DNA of 27,913 nucleotides from assembly GCA_041686915.1 (NCBI GenBank), contig JAWLDB010000016.1:1-27913 (forward strand), in the 5' to 3' direction. The DNA comes from JAWLDB01 sp041686915. Its GTDB lineage: Bacteria > Bacillota > UBA994 > UBA5500. Positions 14,060-21,773 of this stretch are shown here, in pieces. A model generated the notes under the pieces. That model was not told the DNA's origin. It was given only the letters and a program-made list of their open reading frames with translations, and searched no databases. The position numbers were made by a program, and so were the translations under genes. Within the stretch, counting starts at the first letter, position 1. Every line of letters begins with the position of its first letter.

Positions 14060-14797
14060 TTATTTGCTGTGTTCCAATTCTGCCAGCTTCGCGGCACAAC
14101 AAAGAGCGACCATGACTTGCTCCTGGGTAGCCCGCTTGGTTGTGATATAGCGTTGGTAAGCAAGGCCAAGCTTGCGTACCAGCGCATGCCGGCGGAACCT
14201 GTGAGAACGGTCCAGCAGAACCACCAATAATAGCAATCCAGCGGCTACCGCCAGGTAGTAGAGGGAATCAACCGGTATGAAGACGAGCGGCAGGAGTGCA
14301 GCCATTACTACTGAGATGTACACCGTTCCACAGTAGGGGCTGGTGCGGTCCGTTTGCTGGATACGTTCAGGGGTTAGCTCGCCGTGGATGCAGGCGCTGA
14401 TCACCTGATGCTCTGCAGCGTGATAACCTCCCAAGGAGGTGTACTGGCACACCACGTAAGGTAGGGCAATTAGCAGCAGCCAAATCGACATTCGGTCTAC
14501 AAGGCCCGTCAGATAGTGGCTTGGAAGCAAAACCGGTACGTCTTCGCCTGGGATGTAGAGCAGCGAGACCAGAAAAAGTAGACCCAAACCAAACACGGCC
14601 AGCTGCATGCGCCTGCGATAACTGGCGTAAGTCATCCAACGAAATACAACGTCCCCGTTAAGCCTGCGGGTGGCCTTAACGGCATAGTTTCGGTTGAAGA
14701 GTGTCATGCCATGCAGGTGAGCCCGGCCTCCACGGACGACCGTCTGGCGCGGTGTGCTAGGCGGCACAGAGCCTGTATCACTATGGTGTAAAGCCAT
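14060..14797 (-). CDS. DUF1385 (YqhQ-like) membrane protein, divergent
   Basis: 245 residues. The family signature is clear in the middle: Y125-H-A-A-E129-H130-QVISACIHG, then a spacer and S153-P-Y-C156-G157-T, the conserved H/E/H and C-G positions of DUF1385. Four membrane segments surround it (about 65-83, 104-120, 158-176 and 180-195). The N-terminal motif usually read as GGQAVIEGVMMR is replaced here by GGRAHLHGMTLFNRN (residues 23-37), and a Pro/Ser-rich stretch precedes it. ATG 14797 has GGAGGT nine nt upstream. The family's biochemical role is unknown; a metal-dependent activity has been suggested from the conserved His/Glu. A single-gene unit divergent from the Na/Pi transporter. Confidence 0.82.
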   Translation of the reverse strand: MALHHSDTGSVPPSTPRQTVVRGGRAHLHGMTLFNRNYAVKATRRLNGDVVFRWMTYASYRRRMQLAVFGLGLLFLVSLLYIPGEDVPVLLPSHYLTGLVDRMSIWLLLIALPYVVCQYTSLGGYHAAEHQVISACIHGELTPERIQQTDRTSPYCGTVYISVVMAALLPLVFIPVDSLYYLAVAAGLLLLVVLLDRSHRFRRHALVRKLGLAYQRYITTKRATQEQVMVALCCAAKLAELEHSK

Positions 14798-15055
14798 TGC
14801 TTGTCTACCTCCATCTTTTCATAGAGGTTATTCATTGCAGACACCTGTGCTAACCTCTCTTAACGTCTATCTATACGTAAGTATGGTCCCTTGTTTCCGT
14901 AGACTGTCCGTATATAGGTTTCTTCGTTGCCTTCAGCAGGATACCCTCTGTCACGACAGCTTATCATTGCGAGAAGGCTATCTGCTATCCCCGAATGAGC
15001 AAATCTGTTTTTACAACTCCGTTTAATTATAGATTAATCAGATTACAAAGAAAGC
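14798..15055. other. Intergenic stretch without recognisable genes
   Basis: Between the divergent DUF1385 and Na/Pi transporter genes. I see no credible coding frame with a ribosome binding site, no RNA gene and no repeat in this part. The Pho-box-like repeats and the transporter promoter lie to its right, at 15056-15106. Confidence 0.5.
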
Positions 15056-15106
15056 TTAACCATTTGCTAACACAACCTTCCCATTCACCTGGTCGTCAGT
15101 TATGAT
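15056..15106 (+). promoter_or_regulatory. Na/Pi transporter promoter with 11-bp-phased Pho-box-like hexamers
   Basis: TTAACC (15056-15061) and CTAACA (15067-15072) are spaced by 11 bp, and the -35-like TTCCCA (15078-15083) falls on the same phase. A 17-bp spacer leads to TATGAT (15101-15106). PhoP boxes in Bacillus are TT(A/C/T)ACA-type hexamers with about 5-bp gaps next to the -35. The match is imperfect. Confidence 0.35.
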
Positions 15107-15168
15107 TGGGATTGGAGAGTGGACTAGTAGATAGAACGGTTTGAAACTTGTGGGGAGGGTTGGATAAC

Positions 15169-16803
15169 GTGCCTTATATGGCAAAGGTTCTGTTTGGCCT
15201 GTTAGGGGGCTTGGGTCTTTTTCTATTTGGAATGGACATGATGGCCCAGGGTCTGCAAAAAACCGCGGGAGATAGGCTGCGCCGCATGCTCGAAATCCTT
15301 ACCAGCACGCCTATAGTCGGCGTGCTAGTGGGTACTATTGTGACAATGCTGGTCCAAAGCAGTAGTGCTACCAGTGTTATGGTGGTCGGGTTTGTTAATG
15401 CCGGCCTGATGACGCTCAAACAAGCAGTTTCAGTTATACTTGGTGCAAACATCGGTACGACGATAACAGCGTTCATGGTTTCACTGAAACTGACGGAGCT
15501 AGCTCTGCCGGCAATCGCCATCGGGTTCGCCCTGACGCTGATTGGCAAGCGAAAGGCCACTCGCCATATCGGTCAGACTATCCTCGGTTTCGGCATCCTG
15601 TTCCTTGGCCTCGACATCATGGGGAGCTCCATGAAGCCCCTTAAAGACAGCCCAATATTCGTCAACATGCTGCTCAGTTTCGGCGATAACCCTTTCCTGG
15701 GCGTAGCAGTCGGTGCAGCCTTCACTGCCATCGTCCAAAGCAGCAGCGTTACTACAGGACTAGTCGTCACCTTGGCCAGTCAAGGACTGATTGACCTGAG
15801 CGCTAGTATGGCCTTGGTATTGGGCAGCAACATTGGCACTACCGTCACACCATTACTAGCTTCAATTGGGGCGCAACTGGTCGCTCGCCGGGCCGCCATC
15901 GCGAACCTGATCTTCAAAGTGTCCGGCGTTTTACTGGTAATGTTTGTGTTCAGACCATTTGTTAACCTGGCAGCAATGACTCATCCCGATCTGGCGCGCC
16001 AGGTTGCCAACTCTCATATCATCTTTAACGTCGCCAACGCGGTAGTCTTGCTACCCCTACTCTCGATATACGTTCGGTTTATCGAGCGGATAATTCCGGG
16101 CGAGGACAAAACCGAGCAATTTAAGCCAATCTACCTGGACGAACATCTAATGGGCACTCCGTCGATCGCTCTTGGACAAGCTAGTCGTGAACTCGTACAC
16201 ATGGGCAAGCTAGCTCTTGCTGCCCTCGACGATGTATATTACGCCTTCAGTAATAACGCAGGTGAGCGCCTGGGTGCTGCCGCTCACAAGGAGACAGCTA
16301 TCAACAACCTTGAGCACGAGATTGTTAACTATCTGGTCAAGCTTTCGCGCCACTCACTTAGTGATGAACAATCAGAACGGCTGAACGCCTTGATCAATAT
16401 CACCAGCGATATAGAGCGCGTCGGCGACCATGCGGAAAACATCGCAGAACTCGCCGACTACCGTAGTGAACACCGGTTGCCGTTTTCTCCAGAGGCGATT
16501 GCTGAGTTGGATAGCCTCTACAAAAAAGTGTATGGGTTGGTGGAACAAGCCCTTAGTGTTCTGGAGAGTGGTAAGGTCTATGAAGCCGGAAGCATTCTGG
16601 AAGGCGAGAACGACGTCGATGCTATTGAGAAGAAACTCCGCCGCATGCACATCAACCGGCTTAATTCCGGCGTCTGCTTTCCAGCATCAGGCGTAGTCTA
16701 TCTGGACATGATCAGTAATCTGGAACGCATCGCAGACCACGCCAACAACATAGCTGAAGTGCTGACCGGCATCAATGACGAGTGGAACGAGGCCAGTAAC
16801 TAA
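15169..16803 (+). CDS. Na/Pi cotransporter family protein with C-terminal PhoU-like domain
   Basis: 544 residues from GTG 15169 (GGGGAGGG nine nt upstream; an in-frame TTG at 15148 lies before the site). The membrane part has the inverted duplication of the family: Q63-SSSAT and Q190-SSSVT are the paired substrate-binding motifs, and GANIGTTITA and GSNIGTTVTP follow each. From about residue 345 there are two PhoU-like helical repeats with the metal-binding patterns DIERVGDHAENIAEL and NLERIADHANNIAEVL. Relatives import phosphate with sodium; the PhoU part may sense or regulate. The upstream promoter carries possible Pho-box repeats. A single-gene unit with a strong terminator. Confidence 0.94.
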   Translation: MPYMAKVLFGLLGGLGLFLFGMDMMAQGLQKTAGDRLRRMLEILTSTPIVGVLVGTIVTMLVQSSSATSVMVVGFVNAGLMTLKQAVSVILGANIGTTITAFMVSLKLTELALPAIAIGFALTLIGKRKATRHIGQTILGFGILFLGLDIMGSSMKPLKDSPIFVNMLLSFGDNPFLGVAVGAAFTAIVQSSSVTTGLVVTLASQGLIDLSASMALVLGSNIGTTVTPLLASIGAQLVARRAAIANLIFKVSGVLLVMFVFRPFVNLAAMTHPDLARQVANSHIIFNVANAVVLLPLLSIYVRFIERIIPGEDKTEQFKPIYLDEHLMGTPSIALGQASRELVHMGKLALAALDDVYYAFSNNAGERLGAAAHKETAINNLEHEIVNYLVKLSRHSLSDEQSERLNALINITSDIERVGDHAENIAELADYRSEHRLPFSPEAIAELDSLYKKVYGLVEQALSVLESGKVYEAGSILEGENDVDAIEKKLRRMHINRLNSGVCFPASGVVYLDMISNLERIADHANNIAEVLTGINDEWNEASN

Positions 16804-16834
16804 CCAAAGGTTGGTTAGACAAGATAGACGTAAG

Positions 16835-16880
16835 AAACCGAGACGAAGGGACAGTCCCTTCGTCTCGGTTTTTGCTTTGT
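16835..16880 (+). terminator. Terminator after the Na/Pi transporter gene
   Basis: A 17-bp perfect stem (16835-16851 with 16855-16871, loop CAG) followed by TTTGCTTTG. Confidence 0.92.
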
Positions 16881-16926
16881 CCGGTAAAGCACCATTCTTT
16901 ACCTATACCAGCCTCGACTGCTTCGA

Positions 16927-16932
16927 TATAAT
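16927..16932 (+). promoter_or_regulatory. -10 element of the acetyltransferase / DUF1361 / GNAT gene run
   Basis: A perfect TATAAT lies 62 nt before the acetyltransferase start. The upstream -35 (around TATACC) is poor. It could drive the three genes at 16994-18807, which have no terminator between them. Confidence 0.4.
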
Positions 16933-16993
16933 GAGGGCAATTAGTGTTCTGCTATGGCTGGGTTGCCTATGCAGATCAGAAAGGATGATCACG

Positions 16994-17569
16994 TTGTACT
17001 TTAAAAAGCTAATAGGCCCTACTTGCTACCTAACTCCGGTTTCTGCCAGCCATGCTGAAATAGTAGCTGCTTGGAGCAATGACCCGCAGGTTTCAGCACA
17101 CACTGGTGATATTGCTTACATGATTCCGGTGGAGAAGCAGCAAGAGTATTTGGAGAGCATGCGGGAAAATGGATACGCCTTTCTGATTGTGATGCTAACG
17201 AGTGACCACCCGGTAGGGCTCTGCAGGTTAAAAAACGTCGACATGATCAACCGCACAGCGACTCTCGGAATCTTTATAGGAGACAAAGAGTACTGGAATC
17301 GCGGCCTTGGCACTGAAGCGACGAAGCTGCTGCTAGACTTTGGATTCAATGTGCTTAATTTGCGTAATATCATGTTGCAGGTCTTCTCCTTTAACCAAAG
17401 AGCCATTCGATCTTATGAAAAGTGCGGATTCAGGGAGATTGGCCGTAGGCGCAAAGCCATCATGTACGGCAACAAGCATTATGACGAGGTGTACATGGAT
17501 ATCTTGGCTGAGGAGTTTAACGGATCCTTGATCGAGAGCCTTCTTAACTTAACGAAGCCTGAGTACTAA
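16994..17569 (+). CDS. GNAT N-acetyltransferase, RimJ/RimL type
   Basis: 191 residues from TTG 16994, nine nt after AGAAAGG. ATG 16985 would overlap that site. With this start the protein begins MYFKKLIGPTCYLTPV, the usual start of the family as I recall it. It has the GNAT_3 pattern (ILDAEIVAAWSNDPQ-like start, VGLCRLKNVDMINRTATLGIFIGDKEYWNRGLGTEATKLLLDFGF, then LRNIMLQVFSFNQRAIRSYEKCGFREIGRRRKAI). The acetyl-CoA loop is NRGLGTEA. Relatives acetylate ribosomal proteins, polyamines or antibiotics. It stands first in a likely three-gene run with the DUF1361 gene, 42 nt downstream, and another GNAT. Confidence 0.9.
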   Translation: MYFKKLIGPTCYLTPVSASHAEIVAAWSNDPQVSAHTGDIAYMIPVEKQQEYLESMRENGYAFLIVMLTSDHPVGLCRLKNVDMINRTATLGIFIGDKEYWNRGLGTEATKLLLDFGFNVLNLRNIMLQVFSFNQRAIRSYEKCGFREIGRRRKAIMYGNKHYDEVYMDILAEEFNGSLIESLLNLTKPEY

Positions 17570-17611
17570 GCGGAAAAATCTGGGCAGATGGCTCAGGGAA
17601 GGAGGCGCACA

Positions 17612-18286
17612 ATGCATCCACAGGGATTAGGCAAACAGAACAGATGGATTGTCCTGCTGTTTTGCGCCTATGCGTTCGCAAGTGTAGTGGTATTAGTTGC
17701 TACTCGGGAGTTCATCCATGTGGCTATGGTTTGGAACCTGCTCTTGGCTATCCTGCCTTTCGCTTTCTCGCAACTACTAATTGGAGCATTCGAGAAGTCC
17801 AGGAAGATAGCATCTGTAGCCCTGGGCTTGATGTGGTTACTCCTGTTTCCCAATGCGCCCTACCTGATGACCGATTTCATCCACATAAGCGGCACAGCCT
17901 ACTGGTCAAGGGCTGGTGAGTATGGCGCTGTCTTCTACTCAAGGGACATCCTTGCTTGGGTCAAGCTTGTTCATATCGGCTTCGGCGTGCTGTTTGGCAC
18001 TCTCATCGGTCTGCTGTCTTTATATCACCTGCATGTGAAGCTAAGCAAGTTGAAGGGCCAGTTTATCGCCAACACGGCATTGGTGCTGGTTTGTGCGTTG
18101 AGTGGTTTTGGCATCTTTCTCGGTAGGTTCCTGCGTTTAAACTCGTGGGACATACTGCGCCCATTCGAGTTGCTCTCCCGGGCTGTTACCAGTATAAATG
18201 CGTTCTCCGTTAGTTTCTCAGTGCTATTTGCAGTCTATATTCTGGCTAGTTACTGCATCTTCTGGGTAGTTCACCATAGAAATTAA
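17612..18286 (+). CDS. DUF1361 family membrane protein
   Basis: 224 residues from ATG 17612 with GGAAGGAGG seven nt upstream (an earlier ATG at 17588 lies before that site). Six or so membrane helices. The family signature is present: WNLLLAILPFAFSQLL (about residues 42-57), then the hallmark LLFPNAPYLMTDFIHI (about 78-93), and later FGIFLGRFLRLNSWDIL. Its function is unknown; the conserved Pro-Asn-Ala-Pro-Tyr segment lies at a membrane edge. No terminator separates it from the upstream acetyltransferase. Confidence 0.88.
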   Translation: MHPQGLGKQNRWIVLLFCAYAFASVVVLVATREFIHVAMVWNLLLAILPFAFSQLLIGAFEKSRKIASVALGLMWLLLFPNAPYLMTDFIHISGTAYWSRAGEYGAVFYSRDILAWVKLVHIGFGVLFGTLIGLLSLYHLHVKLSKLKGQFIANTALVLVCALSGFGIFLGRFLRLNSWDILRPFELLSRAVTSINAFSVSFSVLFAVYILASYCIFWVVHHRN

Positions 18287-18318
18287 AGCTCTATCTGGCA
18301 CAATTGGAGGTATTTATA

Positions 18319-18807
18319 ATGCTATCTTTTGCGCGCGCTACATTAGCCGACACCCCCATACTTTGCGACGTGATGACCAGGTCGTTCGACGACGATGCTC
18401 GTCGCTTCTTTGGCCTGGAAGAAGGCGGTCCACCCCGCTACAACGAACTGCAGTATCAGGTTGAGCTAGTGCAATCCAGGGCTAATGGCAAGCCACGTGA
18501 TTACTTCAAAATGCTATGGGACGAGAAGATTGTGGGCGGAATGGTAATATCTCAGCCTGACCAGACGTCCTGTCATCTGAACCTGGTTTTTATTGACCCG
18601 GATTACCAAGACCGCGGCATCGGCGGGCGATGCCTGGCGTTTCTGGATGAGCAATATACTAGCGCCAAGCGCTGGACCCTGGAGACACCTAGCTGTTGCA
18701 CCCGTAACCAGCACTTCTATGAAAAACATGGCTATGTGAAGGTTGCTGAGGTCCAGTATGATCCAAAGGACTTCCCTACCTGGCAGTATGAACGGACAAG
18801 AGCGTGA
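18319..18807 (+). CDS. GNAT family N-acetyltransferase
   Basis: 162 residues from ATG 18319, seven nt after GGAGGT; the frame opens earlier at a TTG lying inside that site. The GNAT core is complete: strands KMLWDEKIVGGMVIS, HLNLVFIDPDYQDRGIGGRCLAFLDE (acetyl-CoA loop QDRGIGG) and HFYEKHGYVKVAE (end motif). The N-terminal third (RATLADTPILCDVMTRSFDDDARRF) is the variable substrate lid. It lies 32 nt after the DUF1361 stop, so probably in the same transcript. Substrate unknown. Confidence 0.9.
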   Translation: MLSFARATLADTPILCDVMTRSFDDDARRFFGLEEGGPPRYNELQYQVELVQSRANGKPRDYFKMLWDEKIVGGMVISQPDQTSCHLNLVFIDPDYQDRGIGGRCLAFLDEQYTSAKRWTLETPSCCTRNQHFYEKHGYVKVAEVQYDPKDFPTWQYERTRA

Positions 18808-18817
18808 CAAACGACTC

Positions 18818-18849
18818 TGGAACCGTCTCCAAACCTGGAGGCGATTCCA
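18818..18849. terminator. Imperfect hairpin between convergent GNAT and DUF421 genes
   Basis: TGGAACCGTCTCCA (18818-18831) against TGGAGGCGATTCCA (18836-18849), loop AACC, with one mismatch and one wobble. No T-run follows on either strand, so it may be only a weak or protein-assisted terminator. Confidence 0.4.
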
Positions 18850-18854
18850 ATCTG

Positions 18855-19547
18855 TTACTTGGTCTGCGATTGATACTTCATTACATAGAGTGGTTTGTTC
18901 TCGTGCCACTCAGCCAAGACGACCTCGTTATAGCCAGAAATACCTTGTTTGGAGAGTTGGGCATGCAGCCACTTCTCATCAAGGCCTGCTTCACGCAAAT
19001 TGTCCAGAATAACTTCTCCATCAAGGATTATCGTTACCGGCAGGCTTACTGATTTGATAGGGAAGTTGAAGTCACTGTTCGTCGGGGATCCAAACTCCGG
19101 CTTGGGCAGTACGCTAACCTCTCCATTAGGCTCCACGATGGCGTACTCTATCTCCCGCAATGAAAAGTAGCCCTGCTGCCTAATCAGGCTTTGCAGGCGA
19201 TTGAGGTTCATTTTGGTTGCTTTCAGGGTCTCAAATTTGAGTTCACCCTTGTGGATTACTATGTTAGGCTCCCCTTCAAGTAGTCTTCTTGAGCCTTTAA
19301 ACTTCTGTGTAACTTTCTCTGCAGCAAAAATGATTAATCCCCAGAGTAGAGTTGCAAAAGCAATCTGTAAAAGCCGAACTTCTTCATCGTATATAGCGTT
19401 CCCCACCAACTCTCCCAGCATCACTGCCGAGATAAAGTCAAACGGAGTTATCTGCGAGAATTGAGTCTTGCCGATTATCTTGGTAACAATGAATAGCAGT
19501 GCCAAACCAAAAGTCAGCTCAACCGCAGTTGATAAATACTGGCTCAA
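18855..19547 (-). CDS. DUF421 (YetF-like) membrane protein
   Basis: 230 residues from TTG 19547, with GTGGAGG upstream; the frame is open to 19622 but nothing there looks like a start. Three N-terminal membrane helices (about residues 5-22, 36-55 and 63-80) carry the family pattern KIIGKTQFSQITPFDFISAVMLGELVGNAIYD. The soluble domain has the conserved EGEPNIVIHKGELKFETLKATKMNLNRLQSLIRQQGYFSLREIEYAIVEPNGEVSVLPK, followed by a C-terminal repeat of the DUF421 fold. Relatives are common in spore-forming Bacillota; their function is unknown. A single-gene unit. Confidence 0.93.
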   Translation of the reverse strand: MSQYLSTAVELTFGLALLFIVTKIIGKTQFSQITPFDFISAVMLGELVGNAIYDEEVRLLQIAFATLLWGLIIFAAEKVTQKFKGSRRLLEGEPNIVIHKGELKFETLKATKMNLNRLQSLIRQQGYFSLREIEYAIVEPNGEVSVLPKPEFGSPTNSDFNFPIKSVSLPVTIILDGEVILDNLREAGLDEKWLHAQLSKQGISGYNEVVLAEWHENKPLYVMKYQSQTK

Positions 19548-19649
19548 ATCCTTTACCTCCACGATAATATACTGCAGACCGGGTATACTACATGCCAACC
19601 TACAAAGCTTTAGCCTGTCCAAACAAGCTGTTAGTATGCGGCTGGCCCC

Positions 19650-19679
19650 AGCAGCTCTTTTCGAAGGGCTGCTTTTTTA
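19650..19679 (+). terminator. Plus-strand terminator without an upstream gene
   Basis: AGCAGCTCTT (19650-19659), loop TTCG and AAGGGCTGCT (19664-19673), then a run of Ts. A textbook intrinsic terminator, but the nearest upstream gene on this strand ends at 18807, on the far side of the oppositely oriented DUF421 gene. It may end a small or antisense RNA. Confidence 0.65.
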
Positions 19680-19702
19680 TGTGACCCCATAGAAAATAAT
19701 GG

Positions 19703-19731
19703 TTGCAAGACAACTAACGCCGTGCTATACT
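19703..19731 (+). promoter_or_regulatory. Promoter of the TetR / DUF2087 / hydrolase operon
   Basis: TTGCAA (19703-19708), a 17-bp spacer and TATACT (19726-19731). Confidence 0.7.
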
Positions 19732-19734
19732 TTC

Positions 19735-19752
19735 ATTGAATAAAACTTCAAT
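19735..19752 (+). promoter_or_regulatory. Operator-like palindrome at the TetR operon start
   Basis: ATTGAA (19735-19740), a 6-bp spacer and TTCAAT (19747-19752), perfect arms placed just after the -10 and over the expected transcript start. Likely bound by the TetR product of 19780-20385. Confidence 0.55.
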
Positions 19753-19779
19753 CAATGGGTTTGAGAGGTGGTCCTACTG

Positions 19780-20385
19780 GTGCCACGAAGTAGAGAGTTA
19801 AATGAGCAGATGAAGGCTGAGCGCAGGGAACAGATCCTCGCTACCGCTTCCAAGCTGTTTGCTGAAAAAGGTCTGGCGGCCACAAAAATCACTGACATTG
19901 CTGCAGCAGCTGAGATATCACAGGGTCTGCTGTACCATTACTACAAATCCAAAGAGGAAATCTTTGTGGAGCTGATCCGCGGCGCGTTTGAGCGAATGAG
20001 CGCTGCGGCAACCGGGCTGGAGACCCTCCCCATGCCCGCCGCAGGCAAGATCAAGTTCGCTATTGAGAAGCTGCTGGAGGGTTTGGCTCATGATGAGACT
20101 TTCGCTCGCAACTTCCTGCTGATAGCGCAGGCTTCCATTTCCGATGCAATACCAGAGGAAGCGAAAGCGATTGTACTGCAGAACAAGACCAACTATGAAG
20201 TGGTGGAACGCATCATGCTCGAGGGCCAGAGAGACGGGACAGTGAAAGACTTTGACGCGAAGCAGCTGGCCCTGGTTTTCTGGACAACGATTAACGGGCT
20301 TGCCCTATACAAAGGCGTGCATGGTGCGAAGTACCAGCCGCCGAACCCAGGTATCCTGATCAGCATGTTTTTGAACGACAAGTAA
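19780..20385 (+). CDS. TetR/AcrR-family transcriptional regulator
   Basis: 201 residues from GTG 19780, eight nt after GAGAGGTGG; an earlier in-frame GTG at 19768 lies inside that site. The helix-turn-helix spans about residues 15-62 (RREQILATASKLFAEKGLAATKITDIAAAAEISQGLLYHYYKSKEEIF). The effector domain (FAIEKLLEGLAHDETFARNFLLIAQASISD) is of the kind in TetR_C_11-like regulators. First gene of an operon with DUF2087 and alpha/beta hydrolase genes, with a good promoter and an overlapping palindrome, so autoregulation is likely. It is not a close copy of the TetR at 9349. Confidence 0.94.
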   Translation: MPRSRELNEQMKAERREQILATASKLFAEKGLAATKITDIAAAAEISQGLLYHYYKSKEEIFVELIRGAFERMSAAATGLETLPMPAAGKIKFAIEKLLEGLAHDETFARNFLLIAQASISDAIPEEAKAIVLQNKTNYEVVERIMLEGQRDGTVKDFDAKQLALVFWTTINGLALYKGVHGAKYQPPNPGILISMFLNDK

Positions 20386-20413
20386 CCAATTAGGAGATTA
20401 AGGAGTGAGACTT

Positions 20414-20842
20414 ATGGAGAATAATCAGCTGCTCTCCCCCGAGCAGTTCAGCAAACGGTTGACTGACCTCTGCCTGCGCAGCCGTCTGCCGGGTTTGCCA
20501 AAGCGTGAACTGGACCAACAAGTGCTGTTCATGAGCATGGTACTCCTAGTAGGCAACGGAGAAGCATTTACGGAGAAGGAGATTAACGAGAAGCTTGCCT
20601 ATTGGCTGCAACATGTTGGCCAGATTGAGAGTTTGGACCATGTCACATTACGCAGGAGGCTGATTGATGCTGGCTATCTGACCCGCAGCAATGACGGTTC
20701 CAGCTATCAGGTGGTGCGCGGAGGAGCCGATCAACTGTTTGATGACGCAATCAATGGGTTGGACGTTATTCAGGTAATTAAGGATGGGCGCGCTGAGATT
20801 GAGCGCCGAAAACAAGAGTACATGCAGAGGGCTGCCCGGTAG
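20414..20842 (+). CDS. DUF2087 domain protein
   Basis: 142 residues, ATG 20414 with AAGGAG eight nt upstream. Residues 10-100 match the DUF2087 pattern: a helix (FMSMVLLVGNGEAFTEKEINEKLAYWL), then HVTLRRRLIDAGYLTRSNDGSSYQVV, a winged-helix-like ending that in many relatives sits after an HTH and is thought to bind nucleic acid. The C-terminal 35 residues are helical and charged (AINGLDVIQVIKDGRAEIERRKQEYMQRAAR). It lies 28 nt after the TetR stop and 52 nt before the hydrolase, so is co-transcribed. No catalytic residues are visible; a transcription-factor accessory role is a guess. Confidence 0.75.
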   Translation: MENNQLLSPEQFSKRLTDLCLRSRLPGLPKRELDQQVLFMSMVLLVGNGEAFTEKEINEKLAYWLQHVGQIESLDHVTLRRRLIDAGYLTRSNDGSSYQVVRGGADQLFDDAINGLDVIQVIKDGRAEIERRKQEYMQRAAR

Positions 20843-20894
20843 AAGCTGGCACCTCTGTGATGCAAGACCGATCATAAGTAAGGAGTGATTACAC

Positions 20895-21686
20895 ATGCCC
20901 TTCACTAAGGTAAACGACATCAAGTTGCATTATGAGGTTCGCGGATCCGGCCCGCGACTGTTGTTCATCCATGGAATCGGGTCCGACATGAAGCACCCGG
21001 TCGGGATCTTCAACTCCCCCATCCCGCACCACTTCACTGTGCTCGCTTTTGACCCTAGAGGCCTTGGCGAGTCAGACAGTCCCGAAGCTCCCTGCACCAT
21101 CGCCGATATGGCAGACGATGCAGCCGGCCTCGCCAGGTCTATCGGTTGGGACAAGTATCATGTACTGGGAACGTCTATGGGTGGCATGGTAGCCCAGGAG
21201 CTCGCTCTCAGGCACCCGGAAGCCGTAGATAAGCTAGTCCTGGCCGCAACCAATGCCGGCGGAGAGAATGCCGGCGTTGTCGAGTGGAGTGCGGTTGACG
21301 GGCTGTCAGCCGCTGAAAGGATTAGGGTCTCAGACACGAGAATGGATGAGACATGGGCTGCTGCCAACCCGGAGCAACTAGCCGCAGCTGACCAAGGATA
21401 CAAGGCATTCATTGCCGGCTTACGCTCTACCCCGGAGAGCTCCCGTGGTTACGACTACCAGGTGAATGCGGCATCGAACCACAACACTTACGACCGGCTT
21501 GGGCAGATTACAGCCCCAACCCTGGTCTACGGTGGACGGTATGACGGTAGCTGCACGCCGGAAGTCACAAAAGCTATGGCAGAACGCATTCCTAATGCCC
21601 GCTATGAGTTGCTCGAGCACGGGCATGGTAGCTGGTATTTCGACCCTACTGTCTGGCAGATGATCATTGACTTCCTGAACAGTTGA
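20895..21686 (+). CDS. Alpha/beta hydrolase
   Basis: 263 residues, ATG 20895 with AAGGAGTG eight nt upstream. The fold elements are in order: oxyanion loop FIHGIGSD (24-31), nucleophile elbow GTS94MGG, acid D217 in GGRYDGSC and base H244 in LEHGHGSW. The cap lies between residues 130 and 200 (helical, DETWAAANPEQLAAADQGYKAFIAGL). Size and motifs match hydrolases of the lactonase / esterase / 3-oxoadipate enol-lactonase-like group, but substrate class cannot be read from this. No signal peptide. Last gene of the TetR operon; the TetR ligand may be its substrate or product. Confidence 0.93.
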   Translation: MPFTKVNDIKLHYEVRGSGPRLLFIHGIGSDMKHPVGIFNSPIPHHFTVLAFDPRGLGESDSPEAPCTIADMADDAAGLARSIGWDKYHVLGTSMGGMVAQELALRHPEAVDKLVLAATNAGGENAGVVEWSAVDGLSAAERIRVSDTRMDETWAAANPEQLAAADQGYKAFIAGLRSTPESSRGYDYQVNAASNHNTYDRLGQITAPTLVYGGRYDGSCTPEVTKAMAERIPNARYELLEHGHGSWYFDPTVWQMIIDFLNS

Positions 21687-21773
21687 TTGGGCAAAAAGGT
21701 TCCACATGTTCCCTTTTACAATGATATACTTGCTAGCAGGTAGAAGCATCTGGCATTTGGGGTGAGGGATTTG

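Noticed and set aside
16775..16993. N-terminal extension of the acetyltransferase back to 16775
   Set aside because: It would run through the Na/Pi transporter terminator and the TATAAT promoter; the residues do not match the family.
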